From: an uncultured Flavobacteriales bacterium
GTDB lineage: Bacteria; Bacteroidota; Bacteroidia; Flavobacteriales_D; Sanyastnellaceae
NCBI GenBank assembly: GCA_937890245.1
Contig: CALACF010000344.1
Coordinates: 1 to 12,042, forward strand
Length of the DNA: 12,042 nucleotides
Direction: 5' to 3'
Shown here: positions 1 to 8,420 of the stretch, in pieces
How positions within the stretch are numbered: the first letter of the stretch is position 1
How the letters are laid out: each line of letters opens with the position of its first letter
Notes under the pieces: model-generated
The model's input: the letters and a program-made list of their open reading frames with translations, nothing else
Told to the model about the DNA's origin: nothing
Database searches by the model: none
Position numbers and translations under genes: made by a program

Positions 1-15
1 CTAATTGGCATTCAG

Positions 16-342
16 ATGATCAAAGTAAGTGACTCCGCCCGCGAACAAGTGGCCAAACTCCTCCAGCAGGACAGCCAGCCAGATGGAAGTTTTCTGCGCG
101 TAGGCGTGCAGGGTGGCGGTTGCTCGGGCCTGATGTACAACATCGACTTCGACAACAACCAACTGGAAGGCGACCAATCATTTGAGGACAACGGCGTAAC
201 AGTCGTTGTCGACAAGAAAAGCTACCTCTACCTCGTGGGCACCGAATTGCAATATTCGGGCGGTCTCAACGGCAAGGGCTTCGTCTTCCACAACCCCAAT
301 GCCAACCGCACTTGCGGCTGCGGGGAGAGCTTCTCAATCTGA
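16..342 (+). CDS. sufA: A-type iron-sulfur carrier (HesB/IscA/SufA family)
   Basis: This 108-residue protein is a small cytoplasmic A-type carrier that accepts Fe-S clusters from a scaffold and passes them to target enzymes. The whole family fold is present. The three conserved cysteines are visible: Cys36 in GGGCSGL and Cys100/Cys102 in the C-terminal TCGCGESF motif. Length is normal for the family. The ATG at 16 gives the usual short N-terminus. It is the first gene of the visible suf operon and its stop is 19 nt before sufB. Only 15 nt lie upstream in the window, so the operon promoter and any regulator cannot be seen. IscA, ErpA and SufA are hard to separate by sequence alone; the name sufA rests on the neighbours. 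Confidence 0.93.
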   Translation: MIKVSDSAREQVAKLLQQDSQPDGSFLRVGVQGGGCSGLMYNIDFDNNQLEGDQSFEDNGVTVVVDKKSYLYLVGTELQYSGGLNGKGFVFHNPNANRTCGCGESFSI

Positions 343-361
343 CTTTTTTCTAGCCCAATCC

Positions 362-1810
362 ATGTCAGCCTCCGACCAAAACCCCCTACTCGACGAGTTC
401 ACCCAGAAGGAATACGAATTCGGATTCACCACGGACATCGAATCTGATCGAATTCCGCCTGGATTGACCGACGATACCATCCGGCTGTTGAGCGCGAAAA
501 AAGAAGAGCCACAGTGGATGCTCGACTGGCGGCTCAAGGCGTTTGAAACGTGGAAAACCATGGAGGAGCCGGTGTGGGCCCACGTCGATTACACGCCGCT
601 CGACTACCAGAAAATTTGTTATTACGCGGCGCCCAAAAGCAAGCCTCAGCTCGACTCGCTTGACGACGTAGATCCGGAGATGCGCAGGACCATGGACAAG
701 CTCGGCATTTCGACTGAAGAGCAAAAGCGCCTAAACAATGTCGCCGTTGATTTCGTCATGGATTCGGTCAGCGTTTCGACATCGTTCAAAAAAACACTCG
801 CCGAGAAGGGGATCATTTTCTGCTCGATGGGCGAGGCGATACGCGAGCACGGGAAGCTCGTGCGCAAGTATCTCGGATCTGTAGTGCCCGTTAAAGACAA
901 CTTCTTCAGCGCCCTGAATTCTGCCGTTTTCACAGACGGATCGTTCTGCTACATCCCGCCTGGCGTGCGTTGTCCGATGGAGCTTTCCACTTACTTCCGC
1001 ATCAATGCCTCCGGTACAGGCCAATTCGAAAGAACGCTTATAGTTGCCGACAAGGGCAGCTACGTCAGCTATCTCGAGGGCTGCACGGCACCACAACGTG
1101 ATGAAAACCAGCTGCATGCTGCCGTTGTGGAGATCGTTGCTATGGACGAGTCGGAAGTGAAGTACAGCACCGTTCAGAATTGGTATCCAGGCGATGCAAA
1201 CGGCGTCGGTGGAGTTTACAATTTTGTGACCAAGCGCGGCATTTGCGAGACGCGTGCGAAAATCAGCTGGACGCAGGTAGAAACGGGCAGCGCCATCACT
1301 TGGAAATACCCGAGTTGCATTTTGAAGGGTGACCACTCAATAGGCGAATTCTACTCTGTTGCAGTCACATCTGGCCGGCAACAAGCCGACACCGGAACCA
1401 AGATGATCCACCTCGGCAAGGGCACACATAGCACGATCATCTCGAAGGGCATCTCCGCGGGCCGGAGCCAAAACAGCTACCGAGGGCTCGTCCAGATGAC
1501 CGCTGGTGCGGATAACGCGCGGAACTTTTCGCAATGTGACTCGTTGCTAATGAGCGACACCAGCGGCGCGCACACCTTCCCCTACATTGAGATTTCCAAC
1601 CCATCGGCAAAAGTCGAGCACGAGGCCACCACCTCACGCATCGGAGAGGACCAGATGTTCTACTGCCTCCAGCGAGGCATGACCGAAGAGCAGGCCATCG
1701 GACTGATTGTCAATGGTTACGCCAAGGAGGTGCTGAACAAGCTGCCCATGGAATTTGCCGTTGAGGCGCAAAAATTGCTCGCCATTTCCCTCGAAGGAAG
1801 TGTCGGCTAA
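362..1810 (+). CDS. sufB: Fe-S cluster scaffold subunit SufB
   Basis: SufB (482 aa) is the core scaffold of the SufBC2D complex, where sulfur from SufS/SufE and iron are assembled into a cluster. Family hallmarks seen are GVRCPMELSTYFRIN, YLEGCTAP and the C-terminal block RNFSQCDSLL through VEHEATTS. Cys392 and His420/Glu421 have the same 28-residue spacing as E. coli SufB Cys405 and His433/Glu434, which act in cluster assembly. The frame stays open upstream to a possible start at 206, but that stretch overlaps sufA in another frame and looks unlike SufB. The ATG at 362 gives the normal length and a family-like N-terminus. No Shine-Dalgarno sequence is evident. sufC starts 26 nt after the stop. 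Confidence 0.97.
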   Translation: MSASDQNPLLDEFTQKEYEFGFTTDIESDRIPPGLTDDTIRLLSAKKEEPQWMLDWRLKAFETWKTMEEPVWAHVDYTPLDYQKICYYAAPKSKPQLDSLDDVDPEMRRTMDKLGISTEEQKRLNNVAVDFVMDSVSVSTSFKKTLAEKGIIFCSMGEAIREHGKLVRKYLGSVVPVKDNFFSALNSAVFTDGSFCYIPPGVRCPMELSTYFRINASGTGQFERTLIVADKGSYVSYLEGCTAPQRDENQLHAAVVEIVAMDESEVKYSTVQNWYPGDANGVGGVYNFVTKRGICETRAKISWTQVETGSAITWKYPSCILKGDHSIGEFYSVAVTSGRQQADTGTKMIHLGKGTHSTIISKGISAGRSQNSYRGLVQMTAGADNARNFSQCDSLLMSDTSGAHTFPYIEISNPSAKVEHEATTSRIGEDQMFYCLQRGMTEEQAIGLIVNGYAKEVLNKLPMEFAVEAQKLLAISLEGSVG

Positions 1811-1836
1811 ATCAACAAGGGCTTAAACGATATATT

Positions 1837-2583
1837 ATGCTGAAGATCACAAATCTACACGCTCGCATTGGAGACACTGAGATCCTGCGCGGTCTGAATC
1901 TCGAGATTGCCACGGGCGAAGTGCACGCCGTCATGGGGCCGAATGGATCGGGGAAGAGCACGCTCGCCTCAATTTTGGCGGGGCGCGACGATTACGAAGT
2001 AACCCAAGGCTCCATTGAGTTCAACGGGGTCGATCTTCTCGGTCTCGATGCCACAGAACGTGCCGTTGCTGGAATTTTCCTCGCCTTTCAATACCCCGTT
2101 GAAATCCCCGGCGTCTCGAACATGAACTTTTTGCGCACTGCGATTGGCAGCATCCGCGAGCAAAAAGGGCAGGACCCGATTTCTGCCAAGGACTTCCTCG
2201 CCAAGGTCAAGCGCTGCGCCCAACTCGTGGAGTTGGACGGAAAGCTTCGCGATCGCTCGGTGAACGAAGGATTTTCCGGCGGCGAGAAGAAGCGGAATGA
2301 GATTTTCCAAATGGCCATGCTTGAGCCAATGTTCGCCGTATTGGACGAAACAGATTCAGGCCTGGATATCGACGCGCTGCGCATCGTGAGCGCAGGGGTT
2401 AACGCGATGCGCGACGAGAAGCGCTCATTCTTGGTAATCACGCACTATCAGCGTTTGCTCGACCACATCGTCCCGGACCGGGTGCATGTGTTGGCCGCTG
2501 GTCAGATTGTTCGCTCCGGCGGCAAGGAGCTCGCGTTAGAGCTCGAAGAAAAGGGCTACGACTGGGTCAAAGAGGCGGTGTGA
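1837..2583 (+). CDS. sufC: Fe-S assembly ATPase SufC
   Basis: SufC (248 aa) is the ABC-type ATPase of the SufBCD complex; ATP binding drives the conformational change in SufB/SufD needed for cluster assembly. It is cytoplasmic and not a transporter. The order of motifs is complete: Walker A GPNGSGKST (residues 34-42), Q-loop Gln85 in LAFQYPVEIPG, an ABC signature of the SufC form SGGEKKR (147-153), Walker B ending in Asp170-Glu171 (VLDETDSGLD), and the switch histidine His203 (ITHYQRLL). The SGGEKKRNE signature and the DETDSGLDIDAL stretch are typical of SufC rather than of transporter ATPases. Its TGA stop shares one base with the sufD ATG, which suggests translational coupling. Confidence 0.97.
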   Translation: MLKITNLHARIGDTEILRGLNLEIATGEVHAVMGPNGSGKSTLASILAGRDDYEVTQGSIEFNGVDLLGLDATERAVAGIFLAFQYPVEIPGVSNMNFLRTAIGSIREQKGQDPISAKDFLAKVKRCAQLVELDGKLRDRSVNEGFSGGEKKRNEIFQMAMLEPMFAVLDETDSGLDIDALRIVSAGVNAMRDEKRSFLVITHYQRLLDHIVPDRVHVLAAGQIVRSGGKELALELEEKGYDWVKEAV

Positions 2584-3833
2584 TGTTGGCTACCAAGGAA
2601 GATCGCGGGGTGAAAGTGGCCGCTTGGGCGGCTGAAGCTACAGGGCGTACAAATCCCGATTTTGCAGGGCTGACGTTTCCGACTTCACGCGACGAGCGTT
2701 GGCGGTACACGCGCGCCAGCAACATGCTCGGGCGGGCGATGCATCCGGCCACCGCGCCTGGTTCTGCGCCAGCGCAAAGGCCCTTACCCAACCTCGACGC
2801 CCACCGGCTCGTGTTCGTCGATGGTCATTTCATGGCCGCGCTTTCTACGGGCGTCACACTCGACGGCGCGTACATCGGAACGTGGGGAGAATCCATCAAG
2901 GCCAACCCAGGACTGCTCAAGACATGGGGACGCGGAGCTTTTGCTGACAAAGAATGGTTCGCAGCATTGCAAGCCGAGGGCAGCCAAGATGGCGCCTGTA
3001 TTTACGTCCCCAAAGGCGTGGACATCAGCAGCAAACCCATCGTGGTGGAGCACCATTTGTCGGGTGCAGGCATCGCAGCGCATCCGCGCAACATCGTTTG
3101 TCTCGAAGCTGGAGCAAAAGCCGAAGTGCTGTTGTGGACTTCAGCCAGCGCCGAAGCCGACGGCCTGATGAACCTGGCTTTCGACGCTCGCGTTGACGAG
3201 AAAGCCGAGCTGAAACTAGAATTCGTGCAAGATGAAGCGGGCCAGAGCGCGCACGTTTCCCATTTGCACTTGACCCAAGCTGCGGACAGCAAGATCGAGG
3301 TGCACACCGCCACGGCCCGCGCGCATTGGCTTCGCAACGATTTGCATATCGAGCAAATCGGCGAGCGGGCAAACGCCACATTCCACGGGTGTTTCGCCCC
3401 AGGAGACGGCCAGTTCACGGACCACCACACGCGCATCGACCACGCCATGCCCGATGGCACAAGCTCCGAATTATACAAAGGCCTCGCCTTCAAAGGAGGC
3501 AAGGCTGTATTCAACGGAAAAATCAAGGTGCACCAGGACGCCCAGCGCATTGAAGCCTTTCAGAAGAACAGCAACATTCTGCTCGAGCGGGGCGCCACGA
3601 TTTACGCAAAACCCGAACTCGAAATCTACGCCGACGACGTCCGCTGCAGCCACGGTTGCACCACGGGCCAATTCGACGAGGAGGCTGTGTTCTACTTACG
3701 CTCGCGCGGAATGCCCGAAGCCGCAGCCCGCCGACTTTTAACCCAAGCCTTCATGGCCGAGTCCATCGTGGGATTGCGGCCCGAAGCACGTGAGCACGTG
3801 GAAGCCCTCTTCTTGGAGCGTATCCATGCTTGA
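2583..3833 (+). CDS. sufD: Fe-S assembly scaffold partner SufD
   Basis: SufD (416 aa) is a paralogue of SufB and pairs with it in the SufBC2D scaffold, helping iron entry and cluster assembly. The C-terminal half carries the conserved beta-helix region, with YKGLAFKGGKAVFNGKI and the DDVRCSHGCTTGQ block. His357 in CSHGC matches E. coli SufD His360, which is needed for cluster formation. The N-terminal part is divergent, as is usual for SufD, but keeps DERWRYT. The ATG at 2583 overlaps the sufC stop by one base (TGATG). A GTG start at 2580 would add only one residue and is less likely. The C-terminus (RSRGMPEAAARRLLTQAF) is intact. Confidence 0.95.
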   Translation: MLATKEDRGVKVAAWAAEATGRTNPDFAGLTFPTSRDERWRYTRASNMLGRAMHPATAPGSAPAQRPLPNLDAHRLVFVDGHFMAALSTGVTLDGAYIGTWGESIKANPGLLKTWGRGAFADKEWFAALQAEGSQDGACIYVPKGVDISSKPIVVEHHLSGAGIAAHPRNIVCLEAGAKAEVLLWTSASAEADGLMNLAFDARVDEKAELKLEFVQDEAGQSAHVSHLHLTQAADSKIEVHTATARAHWLRNDLHIEQIGERANATFHGCFAPGDGQFTDHHTRIDHAMPDGTSSELYKGLAFKGGKAVFNGKIKVHQDAQRIEAFQKNSNILLERGATIYAKPELEIYADDVRCSHGCTTGQFDEEAVFYLRSRGMPEAAARRLLTQAFMAESIVGLRPEAREHVEALFLERIHA

Positions 3834-3861
3834 GGCCGCCGCCACGCTTTACACGCCCGCA

Positions 3862-5124
3862 ATGCTCGATATCCGCGCCATCCGCCAGCAGTTCCCGATC
3901 CTCAGCCGCGAGGTCAACGGCCAGCCCTTGGTCTACCTCGACAGCGCCGCATCGAGCCAGAAACCGCTTGCCGTGATCGAAGGTCAGCGTGAATATCTGG
4001 CGCATCACCATGCCAATATCCACCGGTCCGCACACCATTTGGCCGCCCGCGCCACCCGAGATTTTGAAGGGGCCCGAGAGAAAATTGGCCTACATCTTGG
4101 AGCGGCCCACAGCAAGGAAATCATCTTCACCTCCGGCACCACCGACGCCATCAACCTCGTTGCACAAACCTGGGGCCGAGTAAATTTGGATGCTGGAGAC
4201 GTCGTGCTGGTTCCCCGCGATGCCCACCACGCCGCGCTGGTCCCCTGGCAAATGATCGCCGAGAACTGCGATGCGATCGTCGAACCCATCGAGATCGAGC
4301 TCCAGGGCGAACGCGCCGGACAAATCGACCGGGCCGCCTTCACGCGCCAACTCCAAGACCTCAAGCCCAAACTCGTCGTGCTGGGCCACGTTTCCAACGC
4401 GCTGGGAACCATCCATCCGGTCGAAGAACTTTGCCTTGAAGCAAGAAATGCCGGCGCCACAACCCTTGTCGACGGCGCCCAGGCCCTCCCCCATTTGCCG
4501 ATTGACGTACAGAAAATCGGCTGCGACTTCTATGCGGTATCAGCACACAAGGCGTACGGGCCCACGGGCATTGGCGCCCTGTACGGACGGGCCGACGTCC
4601 TCGACGCCATGCCACCTTGGCGCGGCGGCGGAGAAATGATCAAAAGCGTCTCCTTCGAAGGGACCACCTTCGGCGAGCTGCCCTTCAAATTCGAAGCTGG
4701 CACCCCGCACATCTCCGGCGCAATTGGCTTCGGGCTCGCCCTGGATTGGCTGAACAAAATTGGCCTGCAAAACGCACAAACCCACGAAGAAGCCCTCACA
4801 AGTCGCGCAACCAAGCAGCTCCTACAAATCGACGGCCTGCGCATCCTCGGGCCCGCAACTGGCACCCAGAAGGCCTCCGTCATCTCCTTCGTCATCCAGC
4901 CCGAAAACGCGCCCGCCATTCACCCCGCCGATCTCGCCACCCTCCTCGACAACCAGGGCATCGCCGCCCGCACAGGCCACCACTGCACCGAGCCACTCAT
5001 GGCTGCACTCGGACTTGCTGAAACAGGCGGCACGATCCGCATTTCATTTGCCGTCTACAACAGTTTTGAAGAGGTCGACCGGGCCATCGAGGCCTTGAAG
5101 CGCGCAGTCAACATGCTGCTATGA
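3862..5124 (+). CDS. sufS: Cysteine desulfurase SufS (class II NifS-like)
   Basis: SufS (420 aa from this start) is a PLP enzyme that removes sulfur from L-cysteine, leaving alanine and a persulfide that is handed to SufE. Visible landmarks are His123 in AHHAALVPWQ (cofactor stacking), the DGAQALPHLPIDV block, the PLP lysine Lys230 in SAHKAYGPTG, GGGEMI, and the catalytic Cys375 in RTGHHCTEP, the class II pattern RxGxxCxxP. The ATG at 3862 gives the family-like N-terminus MLDIRAIRQQFPILS. An in-frame ATG at 3826 would add 12 residues, overlap sufD by 8 nt, and has GGAG seven bases upstream, so it remains a real alternative. The stop overlaps the sufE start by 4 nt (ATGA). Confidence 0.94.
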   Translation: MLDIRAIRQQFPILSREVNGQPLVYLDSAASSQKPLAVIEGQREYLAHHHANIHRSAHHLAARATRDFEGAREKIGLHLGAAHSKEIIFTSGTTDAINLVAQTWGRVNLDAGDVVLVPRDAHHAALVPWQMIAENCDAIVEPIEIELQGERAGQIDRAAFTRQLQDLKPKLVVLGHVSNALGTIHPVEELCLEARNAGATTLVDGAQALPHLPIDVQKIGCDFYAVSAHKAYGPTGIGALYGRADVLDAMPPWRGGGEMIKSVSFEGTTFGELPFKFEAGTPHISGAIGFGLALDWLNKIGLQNAQTHEEALTSRATKQLLQIDGLRILGPATGTQKASVISFVIQPENAPAIHPADLATLLDNQGIAARTGHHCTEPLMAALGLAETGGTIRISFAVYNSFEEVDRAIEALKRAVNMLL

Positions 5125-5558
5125 CCGACGCACAGCCCACAATGAACCTCGAGCCGCGCCAGCAAGAACTGATCGAGACTTTCGAAATGTTCGGCGACTG
5201 GATGGAGAAATATGAGCATCTCATCGAGCTGGGCAAAGAGCTCAAGCCCATGGCTGAAGCCGACCGCGTTGACGAGAACCTTATCCAAGGCTGCCAATCG
5301 CGCGTATGGATTGCCTGCAAAACGCACGACAATGGCCACCTTACATTCACCGCCGACAGTGATGCTATCATCACCAAGGGCCTTGTTGCATTGGTCTTAG
5401 AACTGTTCTCAAATGCGCCAGCGGCTGAAATCGCAACGGCCAATTTGCACTGTCTGCAGAAAATTGGCCTTCACGACCACCTCAGCCCGAATCGATCCAA
5501 CGGTTTGAGTAGCATGGTACAGAAAATTAAACTGACCGCCTTAAAGTCCCTCGCATGA
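5121..5558 (+). CDS. sufE: Sulfur-transfer protein SufE
   Basis: SufE (145 aa) binds SufS, takes its persulfide sulfur and delivers it to SufB. The family pattern is clear: an N-terminal helix (QQELIETFEMFGDWMEKYEHLIELGKEL region), then VDENLIQGCQSRVW with the acceptor Cys58, equivalent to E. coli Cys51, and the C-terminal GLSSMVQKIK helix. Length is normal. The start overlaps the sufS stop by 4 nt (ATGA), which fits coupled, near-equal production of the two partners. A second methionine at residue 8 (MNLEPRQQEL) could also be the start. The stop in turn overlaps the next gene by 4 nt. Confidence 0.95.
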   Translation: MTDAQPTMNLEPRQQELIETFEMFGDWMEKYEHLIELGKELKPMAEADRVDENLIQGCQSRVWIACKTHDNGHLTFTADSDAIITKGLVALVLELFSNAPAAEIATANLHCLQKIGLHDHLSPNRSNGLSSMVQKIKLTALKSLA

Positions 5559-5878
5559 CGACCCCCAACACCATGCCGACCTCAGCAGAAGTAATCGCCG
5601 CATTGAAGACGATTTTCGACCCAGAAATTCCGGTCGACATCTACGAACTTGGCTTAATCTATGAGGTAAAAATCGACAGCGAGCGCAAGCGCGTCGACAT
5701 CGACATGACCCTCACCTCACCAAATTGCCCAGTCGCCGAGAGTCTGCCGCGCGACGTGGAAGACAAAGTGATGACCCTTGAGGGCGTTGAGGTGGCAACA
5801 GTCGAAGTCGTATTTGAGCCGCCTTGGACCAAGGACATGATCAGCGAAGAGGCAAGGCTGGAATTGGGCTTTCTTTGA
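5555..5878 (+). CDS. DUF59/MIP18-family SUF-associated protein
   Basis: This 107-residue protein belongs to the DUF59 (MIP18/PaaD-like) family that accompanies suf operons and acts in Fe-S cluster maturation or delivery; the precise step is not settled. The two family signatures are present: DPEIPVDIYELGLIY (residues 22-36) and TSPNCP with the conserved Cys58. The DUF59 domain fills nearly the whole protein, with no fused Mrp/ApbC ATPase domain. It resembles the short SUF-associated type found in Bacteroidota rather than the longer proteobacterial SufT, so I give no symbol. The ATG overlaps the sufE stop by 4 nt (ATGA), and dxr begins 16 nt after the stop. Confidence 0.92.
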   Translation: MTTPNTMPTSAEVIAALKTIFDPEIPVDIYELGLIYEVKIDSERKRVDIDMTLTSPNCPVAESLPRDVEDKVMTLEGVEVATVEVVFEPPWTKDMISEEARLELGFL

Positions 5879-5894
5879 AGTCTTACAACGCCAT

Positions 5895-7052
5895 ATGACC
5901 CGCCACATCGCCATCCTTGGGTCCACCGGATCCATCGGCACGCAAGCCCTTGAGGTGGTGCGCGCCCATTCCGAACAGTTCGTCGTTGAAGTGCTGACCG
6001 CCGGGCGCAACGCCGATTTGCTCATCGCGCAAGCATTGGAATTCAGGCCAAACGCAGTCGCCATCGCCGACGAATCCCAACTCGGAAAAGTCAAGGACGC
6101 ACTCTGGCCCCACGACATCAAGGTGTACGCCGGCAACGACGCCATCGCCCAACTCGTGGAAATGGACAGCATCCACATCGTTCTTACCGCCCTGGTCGGC
6201 TTTGCCGGGCTCGCGCCAACCATGCGCGCGATCGAAGCGGGCAAGCACATCGCCATTGCGAACAAGGAAACACTCGTCGTAGCCGGAGAACTCGTCACCA
6301 AGGCGGCAGCGCGAAAAAACGTGGCTTTGCTGCCCGTCGACTCCGAGCACTCGGCCATCTTCCAATGCCTCACCGGCGAAGGCAACAACCCCATCGAGAA
6401 GCTGATTTTGACCGCGTCGGGCGGCCCGTTTCGTGGTTACACCGCAGAGAAATTGGCATCGGTCACGTTGGAGCAGGCGCTGAAACACCCGAATTGGACC
6501 ATGGGAGCGAAGATCACGATCGACTCTGCATCCATGATGAACAAAGGGCTGGAGGTGATTGAGGCGAAGTGGTTGTTCGAAGTCGGCGTCGACCAAATCG
6601 ACGTGGTCGTGCACCCCCAAAGCGTCGTGCACAGCGGCGTCCAATTCCAAGACGGCAGCATCATTGCCCAACTGGGCGTGCCTGATATGAAGTTGCCGAT
6701 TCAATATGCACTCGGCTACCCTCAACGGCTCCAGAACGAATTTCCTCGCTTCAGTTTCATGGACTACCCCGAGTTGACCTTCGAGCAGCCCGACACCAAA
6801 GCGTTTCGAAATTTGCAACTCGCCTACGACGCCATCGCTGAGGGCGGCAGCGCCCCTTGCATTTTAAACGCGGCGAACGAAATCGCCGTCGCCGCTTTCC
6901 TCGAGAAAAAAGTAGGGTTCACCCAGATGAGCGCCGTGATCGAAGAGGCCCTCGCCGCCATTCCAGCGGTTCAAAAGCCCTCGCTCGAGGCCCTGTTTGA
7001 AATCGATGCGCAAGCCCGAGAGGCTGCGCGCAATGCAATCAAACAGTCATAA
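5895..7052 (+). CDS. dxr: 1-deoxy-D-xylulose 5-phosphate reductoisomerase
   Basis: Dxr (IspC, 385 aa) converts 1-deoxy-D-xylulose 5-phosphate to 2-C-methyl-D-erythritol 4-phosphate with NADPH and a divalent metal, the committed step of the MEP isoprenoid pathway and the target of fosmidomycin. The NADPH-binding LGSTGSIGTQAL lies at residues 8-19. The metal ligands are Asp149 and Glu151 (PVDSEHSAIFQC) and Glu220 (SASMMNKGLE), the last in the same motif as E. coli Glu231. IANKETLVVAGE and the C-terminal ILNAANEIAVAAFL are also typical. Length is close to the family norm. The 16-nt gap after the suf operon suggests co-transcription. The last 14 bp overlap the 3' end of frr on the other strand. 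Confidence 0.97.
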   Translation: MTRHIAILGSTGSIGTQALEVVRAHSEQFVVEVLTAGRNADLLIAQALEFRPNAVAIADESQLGKVKDALWPHDIKVYAGNDAIAQLVEMDSIHIVLTALVGFAGLAPTMRAIEAGKHIAIANKETLVVAGELVTKAAARKNVALLPVDSEHSAIFQCLTGEGNNPIEKLILTASGGPFRGYTAEKLASVTLEQALKHPNWTMGAKITIDSASMMNKGLEVIEAKWLFEVGVDQIDVVVHPQSVVHSGVQFQDGSIIAQLGVPDMKLPIQYALGYPQRLQNEFPRFSFMDYPELTFEQPDTKAFRNLQLAYDAIAEGGSAPCILNAANEIAVAAFLEKKVGFTQMSAVIEEALAAIPAVQKPSLEALFEIDAQAREAARNAIKQS

Positions 7053-7602
7053 TGTCGGCCTCCTTGGTCGACACGCGCTCTTCAATTCGCTTGACAAAGC
7101 CATCGGTGAGCTGCTGAACATTGGTCTCGGCCGCCTTGGCTTCGTCCTCGCTCAGGCCATCATCCTTGGCGCTTTTGATCTCATCATTTGCCTCCTTGCG
7201 CGCATTGCGCAAGCCGACCTTTGCATGCTCACCAGCCGCACGGGCCTGCTTTGCCAACTCCTTCCGCCGTTCCTCTGTCAATGCCGGAACAGAGATAATC
7301 AATACCTCGCCGTTGTTCATCGGGTTCAAGCCCAAATTTGCATTGGTGATCCCGGTTGCGATGGCGTCGAGCATCGTCTTCTCCCAAGCCTGCACTGTCA
7401 GGGTGCGCGGGTCGGTTGCCGATACGTTTGACACCTGCGAAATCGGGGTCATTGAGCCATAATAATCGACCTTGACACTGTCAAGCATCGAAGGGTGGGC
7501 ACGGCCTGCACGAATTTTTCGCAGCTCCGCTTCCAGATGCTCCATTCCGCTATTCATCGCTTCTTCCGCTGACTCCAAGGCCAATTCTATCAATTCTGAC
7601 AT
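7039..7602 (-). CDS. frr: Ribosome recycling factor
   Basis: RRF (187 aa) works with EF-G to split the post-termination ribosome and release tRNA and mRNA. Family motifs are RAGRAHPSML (residues 31-40), YYGSMTPISQVSNVS, PALTEERRKEL and LRNARKEAND. The C-terminal helix ends in KEADIMTV, a normal RRF terminus, so the stop at 7039 is genuine even though the coding region runs 14 bp into dxr. The start codon is the ATG at 7602; I see no Shine-Dalgarno sequence before it. It follows pyrH by 25 nt, the common pyrH-frr pairing, and they are probably co-transcribed. No terminator hairpin is possible between frr and dxr. Confidence 0.97.
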   Translation of the reverse strand: MSELIELALESAEEAMNSGMEHLEAELRKIRAGRAHPSMLDSVKVDYYGSMTPISQVSNVSATDPRTLTVQAWEKTMLDAIATGITNANLGLNPMNNGEVLIISVPALTEERRKELAKQARAAGEHAKVGLRNARKEANDEIKSAKDDGLSEDEAKAAETNVQQLTDGFVKRIEERVSTKEADIMTV

Positions 7603-7627
7603 GCTATTCTATTCTCTAACTTCCACT

Positions 7628-8335
7628 TCAAACTTGCACAAGGGTGCCTATTTCCTCCCCGCGAACGATTCTCTCTAAATTTCCAAGCTCGTTGATATCG
7701 AATACGATGATGGGCAAATTGTTCTCGTTGCATAAGGTAAAGGCCGTCATGTCCATCACCCGCAAGCCGCGCTTGAACACTTCGTCAAACGTCAACTTAT
7801 CGTAGCGCGTGGCGGTCGGGTCCTTCTCTGGGTCGGCCGTATAAATGCCGTCCACCCGGGTTCCCTTCAAGATGACATCTGCTTCAATTTCGATCGCGCG
7901 CAACGAAGCGGCGCTGTCAGTGGTGAAAAACGGGTTGCCCGTTCCCGCACCGAAAATCACGACCCGGCCTTTCTCCAAATGGCGCATTGCACGGCGGCGA
8001 ATCACGGGTTCGGCAATCGCCTTCATCTCGATGGCCGACTGCAAGCGCGTGTCCACTCCGATATGTTCCAGCGCACTCTGCAGGGCCATGGCATTGATCA
8101 TCGTAGCGAGCATGCCCATATAGTCGCCCTGGGTCCGTTCCATACCGCCCTCCACAGCCTGCACGCCGCGAAAGATGTTTCCTCCACCAATCACGATGGC
8201 GCACTCGACGCCCATCTCTATCAAAGACTGAATTTCAAGCGCATACACCCGAAGTCGATCGTTGTCAATACCGAACTGCTTGTCGCCCATCAGGGCCTCC
8301 CCGCTCAACTTTACTAGTACGCGCCGATACTTCAT
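7628..8335 (-). CDS. pyrH: Uridylate kinase (UMP kinase)
   Basis: PyrH (235 aa) phosphorylates UMP to UDP in pyrimidine nucleotide synthesis; bacterial forms are hexameric members of the amino acid kinase family. Seen motifs are VLVKLSGEAL at the N-terminus (residues 6-15), GGGNIFRG (50-57), RTQGDYMGMLATMINA, GTGNPFFTTDSAA and VDGIYTADPEKDP. Length and both termini fit the family. The ATG at 8335 follows an 85-nt stretch downstream of the terminator that ends the tsf unit, so pyrH-frr need either their own promoter or read-through. I could not identify a convincing promoter in that stretch. Confidence 0.97.
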   Translation of the reverse strand: MKYRRVLVKLSGEALMGDKQFGIDNDRLRVYALEIQSLIEMGVECAIVIGGGNIFRGVQAVEGGMERTQGDYMGMLATMINAMALQSALEHIGVDTRLQSAIEMKAIAEPVIRRRAMRHLEKGRVVIFGAGTGNPFFTTDSAASLRAIEIEADVILKGTRVDGIYTADPEKDPTATRYDKLTFDEVFKRGLRVMDMTAFTLCNENNLPIIVFDINELGNLERIVRGEEIGTLVQV

Positions 8336-8420
8336 CTAGATTTTTGCTCTTAGGCCAAGCCCACATCGGGCCAATTCAGCGACGAGCCAAACAACCCGCC
8401 ATTCGGGCTGCAATATCCGT

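Noticed and set aside
206..361. N-terminal extension of sufB from an upstream start
   Set aside because: The 52 extra residues overlap sufA in another frame, are Ser/Ala/Thr-rich, and are absent from SufB proteins. The ATG at 362 gives the normal N-terminus.
5883..6818. 311-residue open frame on the minus strand opposite dxr
   Set aside because: It is an antisense shadow of dxr, rich in His/Asp/Val in the pattern expected from the complementary strand, with no recognisable domain.
8382..8420. Possible minus-strand promoter before pyrH (GTTGTTTG with an upstream TTG)
   Set aside because: The -7 match misses the TA and the spacing is short, so it is no better than chance.
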